Assembly (NCBI GenBank): GCA_030522415.1
Contig: CM060109.1
Span: forward strand, 24,155,301-24,219,300
Length of the DNA stretch: 64,000 nt
Direction of reading: 5' to 3'
DNA from: Channallabes apus
Lineage: Eukaryota; Chordata; Actinopteri; Siluriformes; Clariidae
Below are positions 23,501 to 29,099 of the stretch, in pieces; the stretch's first letter is position 1; every line of letters begins with the position of its first letter. The notes under the pieces were generated by a model. That model was not told the DNA's origin and did not search any database. It saw nothing but the letters and a program-made list of their open reading frames with translations. Position numbers and translations under genes: made by a program.

Positions 23501-24234
23501 ATTTCTTGATTGAAACAGGTGTGGCAGTAATCAGGCCTGGGGGCGACTACAGAAATTGAACTCAGGTGTGATAAACCACAGTTAAGATATTTTTTAACAA
23601 GGGGGGCAATCACTTTTTCACACAGGACCATGTAGATTTGGAGTTTTTTTCTCCCTTAATAACGTAAACCTTCATTTAAAAACTGCATTTTGAGTTCAAT
23701 TATGTTATCTTTGACTAATAGTTAACGGTTTTTGATGAGCAGAAACATTTAAGTGTGACAAACATGCAAAAGAATAAGAAATCAGGAAGGGGGCAAATAG
23801 TTTTTCACACCACTGTACATCACATAACTTCAAACTCTTGGCGCTGTTAATATCCAAGCATGAAAAGTGAAAAGGCTCTAAAGTTGATTGCATAAAGACT
23901 AATCTACATCTCATTTTTAATCACACATAAACAGAAATTGTTAACTCTGGATATGATACAGTCTCTTAAGGTGCAACGTTAAGATCTAAAATTGTCTGAG
24001 CTACAATAAAAGACAAGGTTGCCCGGGAAGCTTTGTGAAACCCTATCAGTCACCTCTGTTAAAGCGGAAAAGACTGACTAAGGAGCTGTAGGCCGACCGC
24101 AGTGGGGGCTCATCCTGATCCGGGGTGAGGGGTTTGAAGTGAGTCAGGTGAGAGGGGCTGGTGGGAGACAATGGCGGTTCGACGTTCCAGTCCAGCGTGG
24201 ACGAGGATGATGTGGATTTGTCGTCAGCAGCCAT
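475..24234 (-). CDS. pikfyve: PIKFYVE, 1-phosphatidylinositol-3-phosphate 5-kinase (31 coding exons, 3' end outside window)
   Basis: Makes PI(3,5)P2 from PI3P on endosomes and lysosomes, in complex with VAC14 and FIG4. I joined 31 exons on the minus strand with GT-AG borders; phases agree at every junction and give about 1,706 residues. Domains in order: N-terminal Ser/Pro region (1-150), FYVE finger with RRRHHCRLCG (about 158-218), DEP (about 352-441), Cpn60/TCP1 chaperonin-like (about 590-880), a long variable acidic/Ser region in one large exon (880-1235), the conserved Cys-rich region with PSYQCPSMYCDTPMVHHIRR (1269-1484), and a linker (1485-1706). Vertebrate PIKFYVE is about 2,100 residues, so the lipid kinase domain lies beyond the left edge. 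The start is the ATG at 24,234 (MAADDKSTSSSS), matching the family N terminus; SPTSPSHLTHFKPLTPDQDE follows. No disabling change was seen. Identity is very secure; exact borders are inferred from splice consensus and family similarity. Confidence 0.97.
1007..1127 (-). CDS. pikfyve: PIKFYVE coding exon 30
   Basis: 121 nt, phase 1 to 2. Codes VFDSHLQGSNDSQVKEKTTM then ILANLLPGNSYNPIPLP, strongly conserved. Confidence 0.95.
1317..1451 (-). CDS. pikfyve: PIKFYVE coding exon 29
   Basis: 135 nt, phase 1 to 1. A Ser/Pro-rich linker (EDRHLNTLPSSTGS...). The donor at GGAG/GTGACG is chosen because it gives the phase needed to read EVFDSHLQGS in the next exon; the open frame otherwise continues into the intron. 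Confidence 0.87.
1540..1600 (-). CDS. pikfyve: PIKFYVE coding exon 28
   Basis: 61 nt, phase 0 to 1. Codes TSVLESSPRNPSPVVQNGEK. Acceptor TTTACAG, donor GTAAGG. Confidence 0.92.
1712..1808 (-). CDS. pikfyve: PIKFYVE coding exon 27
   Basis: 97 nt, phase 2 to 0. Codes LQDLFQLEKGRKRLSVPPSP then GRHRQPTNDDSK. The intron before it (3,010-1,809) carries a MITE. Confidence 0.94.
2014..2633. mobile_element. MITE with TA target duplication in PIKFYVE intron
   Basis: The left end AGTCCCCAACTTACGAAC is inverted at the right end (GTTCGTAAATTGGGGACT), flanked by TA on both sides; about 620 bp, no coding capacity, with an internal (CA)n. The structure fits a mariner/Tc1-type non-autonomous element. The poorly matched interior means its parent is unknown. 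Confidence 0.75.
2366..2430. repeat. (CA)n microsatellite
   Basis: About 32 uninterrupted CA units inside the MITE in the intron before coding exon 27. Confidence 0.97.
3011..3165 (-). CDS. pikfyve: PIKFYVE coding exon 26
   Basis: 155 nt, phase 0 to 2. Codes MEEGELRNWMEKLQGRLQAS, VDTPQQLQAVLESVVIKKQS and a W-N end; predicted helical. Confidence 0.95.
3269..3377 (-). CDS. pikfyve: PIKFYVE coding exon 25
   Basis: 109 nt, phase 2 to 0. Codes VSQVYAAIDDRLTSLKTDTF then SKTREEKMEDLFAQKD. Donor GTAGGT. Confidence 0.95.
3468..3581 (-). CDS. pikfyve: PIKFYVE coding exon 24
   Basis: 114 nt, phase 2 to 2. Codes YIPVRLLEICLPAPKIIIRN then LLQQDLKDFALK. Confidence 0.95.
3739..3917 (-). CDS. pikfyve: PIKFYVE coding exon 23
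   Basis: 179 nt, phase 0 to 2. Codes SWSMSFAKYLELRFYGHQYT then RRANAEPCGHSIHKDYHQYF. Confidence 0.97.
4030..4201 (-). CDS. pikfyve: PIKFYVE coding exon 22 (Cys-rich conserved region)
   Basis: 172 nt, phase 2 to 0. Codes PSYQCPSMYCDTPMVHHIRR, FVHGNGCVQIVLKELDSPVP and SWCRICKQ, the conserved Cys/His region specific to the Fab1/PIKfyve family. Confidence 0.97.
4297..4368 (-). CDS. pikfyve: PIKFYVE coding exon 21
   Basis: 72 nt, phase 2 to 2. Codes IVTMEFYGKNDLTLGIFLER then YCF. Confidence 0.96.
4458..4558 (-). CDS. pikfyve: PIKFYVE coding exon 20 (after the hidden 91-nt intron)
   Basis: 101 nt, phase 0 to 2. Read in the frame set by splicing 4,650 to 4,558 it codes LDCLNPLNHQRLCVLFSSSS then NNAPNHCVSPW, matching the family; the frame of the continuous ORF (LLNTLQQRPQ) does not. 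Donor GTAAAACC. Confidence 0.92.
4650..5890 (-). CDS. pikfyve: PIKFYVE large coding exon 19
   Basis: 1,241 nt, phase 1 to 0 (residues 822-1235). It opens with the end of the chaperonin-like domain (LKTLMFFDGCPSNLGCTIKL, ISFLMDEFAMPPSL), passes through a long poorly conserved acidic and Ser-rich stretch, then the conserved FRDPLQDDSGMFVAEQVTS, QELKDVILCISPFMTFREPF and LARMLADYRAQGGRI blocks, ending MVWATK. The open frame runs on past the exon end through a 91-nt intron, so the naive ORF to 4,443 is wrong at its C terminus. Confidence 0.96.
5980..6109 (-). CDS. pikfyve: PIKFYVE coding exon 18 (Cpn60/TCP1-like)
   Basis: 130 nt, phase 0 to 1. Codes QVLDRVSRMTQGDLVMSMDQ then LLTKPRLGTCHKFYLHSFQL. 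Confidence 0.97.
6245..6385 (-). CDS. pikfyve: PIKFYVE coding exon 17 (Cpn60/TCP1-like)
   Basis: 141 nt, phase 0. Codes EREFLKNYVQRIADVRP then LVLVEKTVSRIAQDMLLEHG. Donor GTAAGTG. Confidence 0.97.
6465..6572 (-). CDS. pikfyve: PIKFYVE coding exon 16 (Cpn60/TCP1-like)
   Basis: 108 nt, phase 0. Codes NPKILLLKCSIEYLYREETK then FTCIDPIVLQ. Confidence 0.97.
6673..6747 (-). CDS. pikfyve: PIKFYVE coding exon 15 (Cpn60/TCP1-like)
   Basis: 75 nt, phase 0. Codes IPGGKKFDSVLVNGFVCTKN followed by IAHKK. Confidence 0.97.
6830..7010 (-). CDS. pikfyve: PIKFYVE coding exon 14 (Cpn60/TCP1-like domain)
   Basis: 181 nt, phase 2 to 0. It codes ANHSHMMALLQQLL, SWRDIIVPVVRQIVQTVRPD and DDMDIRQLVHIKK. Confidence 0.96.
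7169..7298 (-). CDS. pikfyve: PIKFYVE coding exon 13
   Basis: 130 nt, phase 1 to 2. It codes ESLFNRRVEEKAKEMLFTPL-GWHH and REENGEKKAMERLL, conserved. Confidence 0.95.
7406..7468 (-). CDS. pikfyve: PIKFYVE coding exon 12
   Basis: 63 nt, phase 1 to 1. It codes VTEDGGQLLSISDAFIK, entering the chaperonin-like domain. Confidence 0.93.
7914..8078 (-). CDS. pikfyve: PIKFYVE coding exon 11
   Basis: 165 nt, phase 1 to 1. It codes SASPSKRTSVSSFHSAVDSD and NVNFHIKKQAKYPHVPPHPA, near-identical to mammals. Donor GTATGG. Confidence 0.96.
8167..8314 (-). CDS. pikfyve: PIKFYVE coding exon 10
   Basis: 148 nt, phase 0 to 1. It codes STEFSETPSPDTDS and EPSWFKDIKFDDSDTEQ, a conserved acidic linker after DEP. 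Confidence 0.95.
8395..8506 (-). CDS. pikfyve: PIKFYVE coding exon 9 (DEP domain, second part)
   Basis: 112 nt, phase 2 to 0. It codes AQAIAIGQALVDGRWLECVT and HHDQIFRDEYALYRPLQ, completing the DEP fold. Confidence 0.96.
8520..9780. other. PIKFYVE intron, no gene seen
   Basis: The intron between coding exons 8 and 9. AT-rich with no open frame of note. The stretch from about 8,760 to 9,640 reads like a degenerate transposon (TCAAAAGTAATTGGACAAAT near its left end), but I could not pair its ends or name a family. Confidence 0.4.
9787..9944 (-). CDS. pikfyve: PIKFYVE coding exon 8 (DEP domain, first part)
   Basis: 158 nt, phase 0 to 2. It codes LKDLWKKI, GMEFQDHRYWLRTYPNCIVG and KDLVNWLLRNG, the core of the DEP domain. 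Confidence 0.96.
10350..10413. repeat. short interspersed fish repeat, copy 1
   Basis: The block TTTATTTATATAATGCTTTT ... AAGCAGCTTTACAGAAT resembles the block at 13,138-13,208 and a very common fish intronic repeat. Function unknown. Confidence 0.5.
10625..11027 (-). mobile_element. DANA/Mermaid-like tRNA-derived SINE (minus)
   Basis: Nearly full-length SINE read on the minus strand: tRNA-like head at about 11,027, body with TGCATGTTCTCCCCGTGCTT, and the tail side at 10,625 with a GGATAAAGCGGTATAGAAAATGAATG-type end. Imperfect target duplication CAGCTTGTAC/CAGCTTGAAC (10,615-10,624 and 11,028-11,037). It carries an internal (CA)n. It is 23 bases from the donor of PIKFYVE coding exon 7. Confidence 0.88.
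10741..10801. repeat. (CA)n microsatellite inside SINE
   Basis: About 30 CA units where the SINE consensus has a short CA-rich segment, so this is expansion within the element. Confidence 0.95.
11051..11189 (-). CDS. pikfyve: PIKFYVE coding exon 7
   Basis: 139 nt, phase 2 to 0. It codes SASVTNLSLDRSGSMVPSYD and the acidic EEEQRKILL end. The donor GTAAACATC sits only 23 bases from the edge of a SINE insertion. Confidence 0.95.
11468..11557 (-). CDS. pikfyve: PIKFYVE coding exon 6
   Basis: 90 nt, phase 2 to 2. It codes LIHPESQNSGLNSRLSAVQE-DLGKSPARK, conserved with other vertebrates. Its acceptor AATGCAG directly follows a (UG)n tract of about 53 bases. Confidence 0.92.
11565..11617. repeat. 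(CA)n microsatellite, UG tract upstream of coding exon 6
   Basis: About 26 CA units. In the PIKFYVE transcript this is a (UG)n run ending about eight bases before the acceptor of coding exon 6 and just downstream of the 27-nt candidate microexon. Confidence 0.97.
11789..11815 (-). CDS. pikfyve: candidate 27-nt PIKFYVE cassette microexon
   Basis: It lies between a long pyrimidine tract ending TGCATAG and the donor GTGAGT, phase 2 to phase 2. Inclusion changes WQ-S-LIHPES into WQ-RKTPIGMRKN-LIHPES; skipping gives the form that matches the mammalian protein (WQSLIHP). Both neighbouring introns contain (UG)n tracts in the transcript. Splice signals are strong; use in RNA is unproven. Confidence 0.55.
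11950..12005. repeat. (CA)n microsatellite, UG tract upstream of candidate microexon
   Basis: About 28 CA units, (UG)n in the transcript, in the intron upstream of the 27-nt candidate exon. Confidence 0.97.
12265..12466 (-). CDS. pikfyve: PIKFYVE coding exon 5 (end of FYVE finger)
   Basis: 202 nt, phase 1 to 2. It completes the finger (DLRACTYCRKIALSYAHS) and continues through SRKASRNIFLEEDWQ. The transcript has a (CU)n tract of about 36 bases (12,491-12,526 on +) just upstream of the acceptor, a possible PTB-type regulatory site. Confidence 0.95.
12491..12526. repeat. (GA)n microsatellite, CU tract at coding exon 5 acceptor
   Basis: About 18 GA units; read as (CU)n in the PIKFYVE transcript some 25 bases before the acceptor at 12,466. 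Confidence 0.97.
12797..12985 (+). mobile_element. tRNA-derived SINE, second family
   Basis: The tRNA-like head has box A and box B type segments (GTGGTTTAAGGCATTGGTCT, AGGTTCAAATCCCAGCAC). The tail has AAGTCGCTCTGGATAAGGGT then GTCTGCCAAATG, a 3' end shared by many fish SINEs. Distinct from the DANA-like copies. About 190 bp. Confidence 0.75.
13138..13210. repeat. short interspersed fish repeat, copy 2
   Basis: Similar to 10,350-10,413 (TTTGTATAGCACTTTTAACA ... AAACAGCTTTACACAATC). Confidence 0.5.
13320..13600 (+). mobile_element. Tc1-like transposase remnant (plus), same family as 41.3-42.1 kb
   Basis: Degenerate frame with HPSCVVTNVQSSGG and a GPGS-type loop reduced to WSGLGSVTLCHN, followed by KSAEDLNVLNNQ, typical of the middle of a Tc1-like transposase. 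No ends found; a fragment. Confidence 0.65.
13705..13976 (-). mobile_element. DANA/Mermaid-like SINE (minus, tail truncated)
   Basis: Body and head of the same SINE family (CATGCAAACTCCATGCACAC; head complement at about 13,950-13,976). The tail side is cut near 13,705 and a block before the TGGACTGTGGG segment is missing. Confidence 0.8.
14565..14736 (-). CDS. pikfyve: PIKFYVE coding exon 4 (FYVE finger)
   Basis: 172 nt, phase 0 to 1. It codes most of the FYVE zinc finger: the CxxC pairs CKECYDC, FRRRHHCRLCGQIFC and SRCCNQE are all visible. The basic RRRHHCR motif is what binds PI3P and recruits the kinase to endosomes. The last Cys pair lies in the next exon. Confidence 0.97.
14783..15645 (+). 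mobile_element. degenerate Tc1-like transposon (plus) in PIKFYVE intron
   Basis: A recognisable C-terminal transposase frame at 15,361-15,591 (WPSQSLDLNPTEHLWGLVVQ) ends with FNHLVESMP, followed by TTCTAATAAAGTGCTTGTAC; the left end has CATTAGGAACACCT. The N-terminal half is internally deleted and frame-shifted. Inactive fossil of a common fish Tc1-like family. Confidence 0.8.
15772..15881 (-). CDS. pikfyve: PIKFYVE coding exon 3
   Basis: 110 nt, phase 1 to phase 0. It codes RRKSETPLGSHDPRTAVQLR followed by a helix (LKRLKEIMEGKSQ), a strongly conserved block just before the FYVE finger. Donor GTACGG. Confidence 0.95.
16337..17216 (+). mobile_element. degenerate Tc1-like transposon (plus) in PIKFYVE intron
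   Basis: The ends resemble the large Tc1 family of this window (CAGTGGACAAAAAGTTTT on the left; a GGGCAAATACTTTTTCACA type right end). Inside are broken transposase motifs (a QQDND-type segment, TSEWLK, a segment ending LIAVVAAKS). It is interrupted by poly-A runs and stops. Much older than the copies at 22.2 and 46.0 kb. Confidence 0.75.
17478..17532. repeat. (TA)n microsatellite
   Basis: About 27 TA units in a PIKFYVE intron. Confidence 0.95.
17862..17873 (-). CDS. pikfyve: candidate 12-nt PIKFYVE microexon (alternative)
   Basis: Twelve bases between a good acceptor (TTCTGTTCACAG) and donor (GTGAGGGT), phase 1 to phase 1, so inclusion adds four residues (E-W-E-E type) without changing frame. 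A (UG)n tract starts about ten bases after the donor in the transcript. It is not supported by any known isoform I can recall; chance occurrence is possible. Confidence 0.3.
18672..19038 (-). mobile_element. DANA/Mermaid-like SINE (minus, complete)
   Basis: Full-length copy with a perfect 13-bp target duplication CATGTTCGAGGTT (18,659-18,671 and 19,039-19,051) and a (CATT)n tail on the left. The perfect duplication suggests recent insertion. Confidence 0.93.
20075..20184 (-). other. exon-like open segment of unknown origin in PIKFYVE intron
   Basis: On the minus strand, a clean acceptor (AACTAATTTTCTTAG) is followed by an open frame GDISNVLKQFPNVGVSYRAD then IIKLDLRKPLKGQV and a stop. Composition looks protein-like, unlike the surrounding AT-rich intron. 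I do not recognise the protein. A possible donor (CAG/GTTTAG) lies just before the stop. It could be an exon of a nested gene, an alternative last exon, or a fossil fragment. Confidence 0.3.
21414..21572 (-). CDS. pikfyve: PIKFYVE coding exon 2 (Ser/Pro-rich N-terminal linker)
   Basis: 159 nt, phase 1 to phase 1. It codes a poorly conserved Ser/Thr/Pro/Arg-rich stretch (residues 61-114) ending TSTAS. The acceptor CACAG and donor GTATAT flank it. It corresponds by position to the variable linker before the RRK-HDPRTAVQLR block. Confidence 0.8.
22201..23815 (-). mobile_element. Tc1-like transposon, full length, copy 1
   Basis: 1,615 bp with long inverted ends (CAGTGGTGTGAAAAACTATT ... inverted at 23,815); TA follows on the right, while the left flank is AA rather than TA. 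It encodes a 340-codon transposase on the minus strand (23,437-22,415). Same length as the copy at 46,045-47,659. It sits in the PIKFYVE intron between coding exons 1 and 2. Confidence 0.95.
22415..23437 (-). pseudogene. Tc1 transposase, one nonsense codon (copy 1)
   Basis: A cut-and-paste DD34E transposase acting on its own terminal repeats. It has an N-terminal paired-like helix-turn-helix (MPRSKEIQEQMRTKVIEIYQ, then GLQRTTVRAIIHKWQKHG), the linker GRPTKI, the first catalytic Asp in LWTDE, the GGGSVMVWGCFAASGPG loop, the second Asp in QQDNDPKHTS, and the Glu in PDLNPIEMLW. The frame is open for 340 codons except one stop at codon 158 (22,964-22,966), where copy 2 has GAA. A single G-to-T change explains the loss. 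Confidence 0.93.
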
Positions 24235-24244
24235 ATCACTGCCC
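24054..24244 (-). CDS. pikfyve: PIKFYVE first coding exon (start codon at 24,234)
   Basis: The acceptor CAG precedes 24,244, ten untranslated bases follow, then the ATG at 24,234-24,232. It codes residues 1-60 and ends in phase 1 at a GTGACT donor. It contains the family signature SPTSPSHLTHFKPLTPDQDE. Because an acceptor lies just upstream of the ATG, at least one non-coding 5' exon must exist further right. Confidence 0.93.
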
Positions 24245-24249
24245 CTGGA

Positions 24250-27200
24250 AGACAACAACATAAGCGAATGTAACTTCTGTGGGCAACACGTCATCTCACA
24301 TGACACTGGTGTCAGGGTTTTGTGTTTTACACTAGACCACAGGTTCTCTTTAAAAAGGAACAAAACGCCTGGAGTTCATTTTCTTGTCTCTAAGACCTGC
24401 TATGACTCTTTTTCTGGTCTCCAGAACATTTCAGTTCCAGGTTTGAATGTTTAACGTGACATTTAGCACAAACTCTTTGACAAACCAAAGATTCCCAAAC
24501 AAATTTCGCAGTTTAAACCCCTTAGCTGTCAAACAATCGTCATTACATGGTCACATTCACAGTAATATGCTTTTGCCATGTAAGCTAATATCATTTAACT
24601 GAAAAGGACAAACCACTAAACCTTGCAAACCACAAGGACATTGTTTAATACAATCAAGTACAGAAAATAAAAAAGCTGAGAATATCAGCACATCTTACTG
24701 TACAACAATGTCAACTCTCTATATACTAGTTTAATAACCCTGTACTGCATCCAACTTATAAACACTTAATTTTTCTAGAAAATCAACTTTTTATTTAGTT
24801 TTTCCTCCCGTTACTTATAGATACAGTCAGTTTTCTAAATACGTATGTCATTATGATTTTTTTTTTTTTTATCAAAAGGAATGTGCATGCTATATAGTGA
24901 TCTTAAAACGTATTGAGACAACTGATATTCGATGGTTTAATGACTCTCTCAAAACAATTAAATAATGACAATTATTTTAATAAATTGTTAATTTAAGCAG
25001 TGAAATTGCTATACAGCAAACATTTTATTTATTCTTCAAAACCTGGATCCGGCTGGGCATGGAGTCAAAAAGATATCTACTACAGTACAGTACTCTGAAA
25101 GTCTCATTCGCTCAATCCATGCATGTTTGATTACTTCCTGAAGATCATGTCCTGAAATTTACCACAGAAGTTCGCAATTCACTTAAGAATCCCCAAGGTT
25201 TGGGCATTATTATAGATAGACCAGAACTAATTCATGAAAATCACCTGTTTTCTGCACAGGAAGAACTATAATATATGACACAATATATGATGCCTTAATA
25301 CTTTTGACCATTCCTGTGCAATACCGCTAACAAAAACTATGTTTAAATGTGTATGCAGACCAGCCCAGTGACATAAGCCACTCTGGTCATGTGCTCTGAT
25401 ATGCAAAAAAAGAAAAAAAAAAAAAAAAGGGAAAAATATTATGTACAGTGTTATGTCCGTGGATCTGACTTTTGGCAACCATGGACCCTGATGTAAGTAA
25501 AAAAAAAAAATCAAAGCAGTTCAGGTAAAATATTTATTTTTTTGGATCCATTGCAGCTTCTCATAGTTTAGAAGTCTAAGCAGTTGCAGGCTCCTGACAT
25601 ACAGTACCAGTCAAAAGTTTGGACACAAGTTTGGGTTTATTTTCCACATTCTGGAACAATACTGGATTTTTTTTTTCCAAAACTATAAAATAACTCGTAT
25701 GGAATTAGGTAATTAACAACGCCACCAACAGTTTTTATTTAGGACACAAAGGCCGGCTGTTCTGGAATAGTTCTTTGCAAGAACAGTATTTTTAAGTGCA
25801 TTTGTAAAACCCATCAAGCTCCATGATGAAACTGGCTCACATGATAACCATCCCAAGAAAGCAGGAGCAAATCTTACCTCTGCTGTAGAGTACATTGGCC
25901 ACCTCAAAAATCACCACCTCAGATTAGAGCGGTTATGAAGGCTTTATAGAGCATAAGTAACAGACACATCTCAATATCAACTGTTCAAAGGAGATTCCTG
26001 CCTACTGTACTTTGGAAACCTTCAGTACTGTTTTACAATATGGAAAGAACCATAGGATTAGGTGGTGTGTCCAAAACTTTTGACCGGTAGTGTACACGAA
26101 GTCAACACACTCTCATAGTGTTATGATAAAAAAAAGTATGCACCAAAATCTGTTGTCATTATTATGACTTTTAATTGTTTCCTTCTTTCAGACAGGAATA
26201 TAACCATCTTTAAATAGGCCTAAAAGTGAAGATTTGAAGAAATTTCTGATTAAGAAGATTGTCCCAGAGGGATATTGTTAGGAATCTTAAAATCCAAAAT
26301 ATCTTTCTAGCGTAATCTGAATTATGGTTCCATTTATACAAAACCAAAATTATATTTGGCCGGTGTTTTTGCGGCCAGTGTAGCAGGCAACCTTCACGTT
26401 TAACAACAAACAGCATTGACACCTTTCATGTCATACTGTGAGGGAACATTATATCTGCCAAAATAATGAAGCAGCATGAGGAGCGGCAGCGAGTTGAGCG
26501 CACACTTCATACGCAGGTAATAATAGCACGCGGGCCTCATGTGAGTGAAATCACGGGTAACCTCTAGTTTAAAAGATAAAAGAAGGGTCAAACTTCAATG
26601 GAATCAAGACTTGGCCAACTTGGCACTCCTGAAAGACGTCTTTGTGGTGTTTAGAGATCTGTTGAGAACGACTCTCTCTCACTCTACTCCTAGGCGAGTT
26701 GTTACTCTTAAAGCAGCTAAAGGAATTCCACAATGTATTAACAGCTAAACTTTACTTAAAAAATATTTTGGTGCACTTGCTTCTTGGATGCCTGTATGAA
26801 TTTTCTTTTTGTCTTTTTATATAGTTCTTAACAAGTTTTGTTTTCATTTATGTTGTATGTAGCACCTGGAGGAAAACAGTTTTGTTACACTGTGGCTCGG
26901 ATGGAACTGTATATGGCTGAAAAGACAATAACCTCCTACTTGGTTTGACGTCTATATTCATTTTAATAAAAATGAATGAACATTAAATCAAAAGTGTGTA
27001 TGCGTATAATGCGTGTGAATAATTGCACTGTACTTCCGGAAAATAAAGCATTCTCATTCCCAATAAGCTATACTGTCTAGTCATAATTAGGAAGATAATA
27101 TGAATAGGTTTGAATATTTATGAATATTTTTTGGTTTCTACTTGAAGAGGCACAAAATTTAAAATTCTTTAAGAATAAAAAAACAATCTGTCACATTACT

Positions 27201-27400
27201 AGGACGATGGGACAGTAGAAGGAAGCTACAGGTAACTCAAACACTATATAAACAAAGCTTTAACAGATTTTCCATTGAAACAACTGAAAGTTTTTCCTCA
27301 TAAAATTTTAGATTAATCTGATAATCTAAAATGTAAATAATCCTAAAATGGACTGAAGCTGAAGAACAAGTTTAAGTTGGACAAACTGTGTGACATTTCC
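24250..27400. other. PIKFYVE 5' intron, no gene seen apart from one MITE
   Basis: AT-rich intronic sequence with poly-T/poly-A runs and no credible exon. It contains the TA-flanked element at 25,602-26,092. Confidence 0.6.
25602..26092. mobile_element. non-autonomous Tc1/mariner-type element, 491 bp
   Basis: The left end CAGTACCAGTCAAAAGTTTG is inverted at the right (CCAAAACTTTTGACCGGTAG), with TA duplications at 25,600-25,601 and 26,093-26,094. The interior keeps scraps of a transposase-like frame on the minus strand but is far too short for a full gene. A half end of the same family occurs near 32,940. Confidence 0.85.
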
Positions 27401-28620
27401 TTCACTGACAGGAAACCGGTTTGTTTGGACGCCGACTTTCACTTCCGGTGCTCAATCAATCAGACAAATCGATCGACCAATCAATCAAAAACAGATGTGT
27501 GACTGACAATGTGAATGCACTGTCGTGGCCTTGAAAATGTCATTGTATTTCATTGATGGTAAACCCGAGCTCTTTTAGCAGATTGTTCACACTTCCCGAG
27601 TCACGCCAGCAATAAGATAACGGGTCACTTCCGGTTTGCAGACTCTCCGTGGCAGGAGCGCAAAGCAGAGCACTGAAAAGAACGACACCTTACCGTTTAC
27701 TGAATGCGACCGAGCCAGATCGTAGAGAACACGTCATAATGAGAGATCACTTAAACTGATAGGAAAAGCATGAGAATGATACTGACTTCCAGATCAGCAC
27801 AAAGTACAGATCAGCAGATCACCAGGTCATGTGATGTACAAAACACACACGCGCGCGCACACACACACACAGCTGATCATTCAGGCATCACAGCTCTGCT
27901 TCTGCATCGACTCCTGTCAGATCGCCTGCGATTATTACGCGTCATGTCAACCTGAAAGTACTTTTAGTACAGCATAAAGGTCAGCTTTAAACAGATCTGA
28001 AACTTCCCCAGTATGGTTTTTACACCGCTAGCTGGCTAAATCAGCCACTTTCGCTTACCTGTTCAAGCACACAGGGACGATCAGCTGTGGATCTACACAA
28101 CATTCTGAACAGTGATCTCACCTTCACACTAGCACTTTATGTTCTTATTAACTGTCACATCTTCAGCTGCATCAGACTAAACACAGACATAACCCTGGTG
28201 ACAGCCTGTCTCAGCTAATCTCGATTCAGCAGTGTTGATGATTATATAATTCAGCCGCGGTTGCTCAAAAGATTTTAACCACCAGATTGTTAAATACCAA
28301 CCCAAAAAACACCAGCGACCCATCATCATCATCATCATCATCAACCTGCCGCCTCCTCCTCCTCTGTTAGCCGCCTTCCAGCTCACATCAGACCATCAAG
28401 CTCACAATCAATATCACTCCGTCATACAACTACTAAGAACCACCGCTGTTTTACCTGTTGTTGTTTGTGTTTGTTTTTCCCTACAGCATAACTCGATCAC
28501 CCGAACCACGATAAATTACGCGTTATTCCTTGACACCGGGCGACATTTTTAATCCACTTCACATGATCAGTTGTGCTAACCCGCTAGCGAGCCAGAAAAG
28601 GGAGGCTCAACTGTGCAGAC
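27400..28620 (-). promoter_or_regulatory. pikfyve: probable PIKFYVE promoter and 5'UTR exon region
   Basis: A locally CpG-richer stretch just upstream of the gene. It contains two CACTTCCGG motifs (ETS type, reading CCGGAAGTG on the gene strand) at 27,440-27,448 and 27,626-27,634, and three good minus-strand donors (after 28,455, 28,059 and 27,694: CAG/GTAAAA, CAG/GTAAGC, ACG/GTAAGG) that could end alternative untranslated first exons. Which is used cannot be told from sequence. Confidence 0.5.
28319..28342. repeat. (CAT)n microsatellite
   Basis: About eight CAT units in the PIKFYVE upstream region. Confidence 0.9.
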
Positions 28621-28784
28621 AGAAGTAATCGATCGCACAGTGCTCGATCACTGTTTTTCATCACGAGACAAGACGTTACTCATCTATTTCAGCAAACAAA
28701 ATGGCCATGTAACATGACGCAAAGAATACTTTAAAATAAATAAAATTAATAAAACAAATAAATAAAAACGAATAAGTACATTTG

Positions 28785-29093
28785 ATTAGCACTGTTGCCT
28801 TACACCTACAGGTTGCAGGTTCGATGCCCTGCCTTGGGTCTGTGTGCATGAGTTTGCATGTCCTCCACTTGTTCAGTGGGTTTCCTCCTGGTAATCTGGT
28901 TTCCTCCACTAACTGGGTTCCCAAATTGCCTGTAGTGTGTGAATGAGTGAGTATGTGTGTGCCCTGCAATGGATTGGAACCCTGTCCAGGGTGTACCCTG
29001 CCTCGTGCCCTAAGACTCCTGTGATAGGCTCCAGGCCCCCCTGTGATTCTGTATACAGGATAAAGCGGTATAGACAATCAGTGGGTGATTGAG
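28785..29093 (+). mobile_element. DANA/Mermaid-like SINE (plus, head truncated)
   Basis: Begins within the tRNA-like head (GATTAGCACTGTTGCCTTAC) and runs to the GGATAAAGCGGTATAGACAA tail. Diverged from the other copies. Confidence 0.85.
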
Positions 29094-29099
29094 TGAGTA

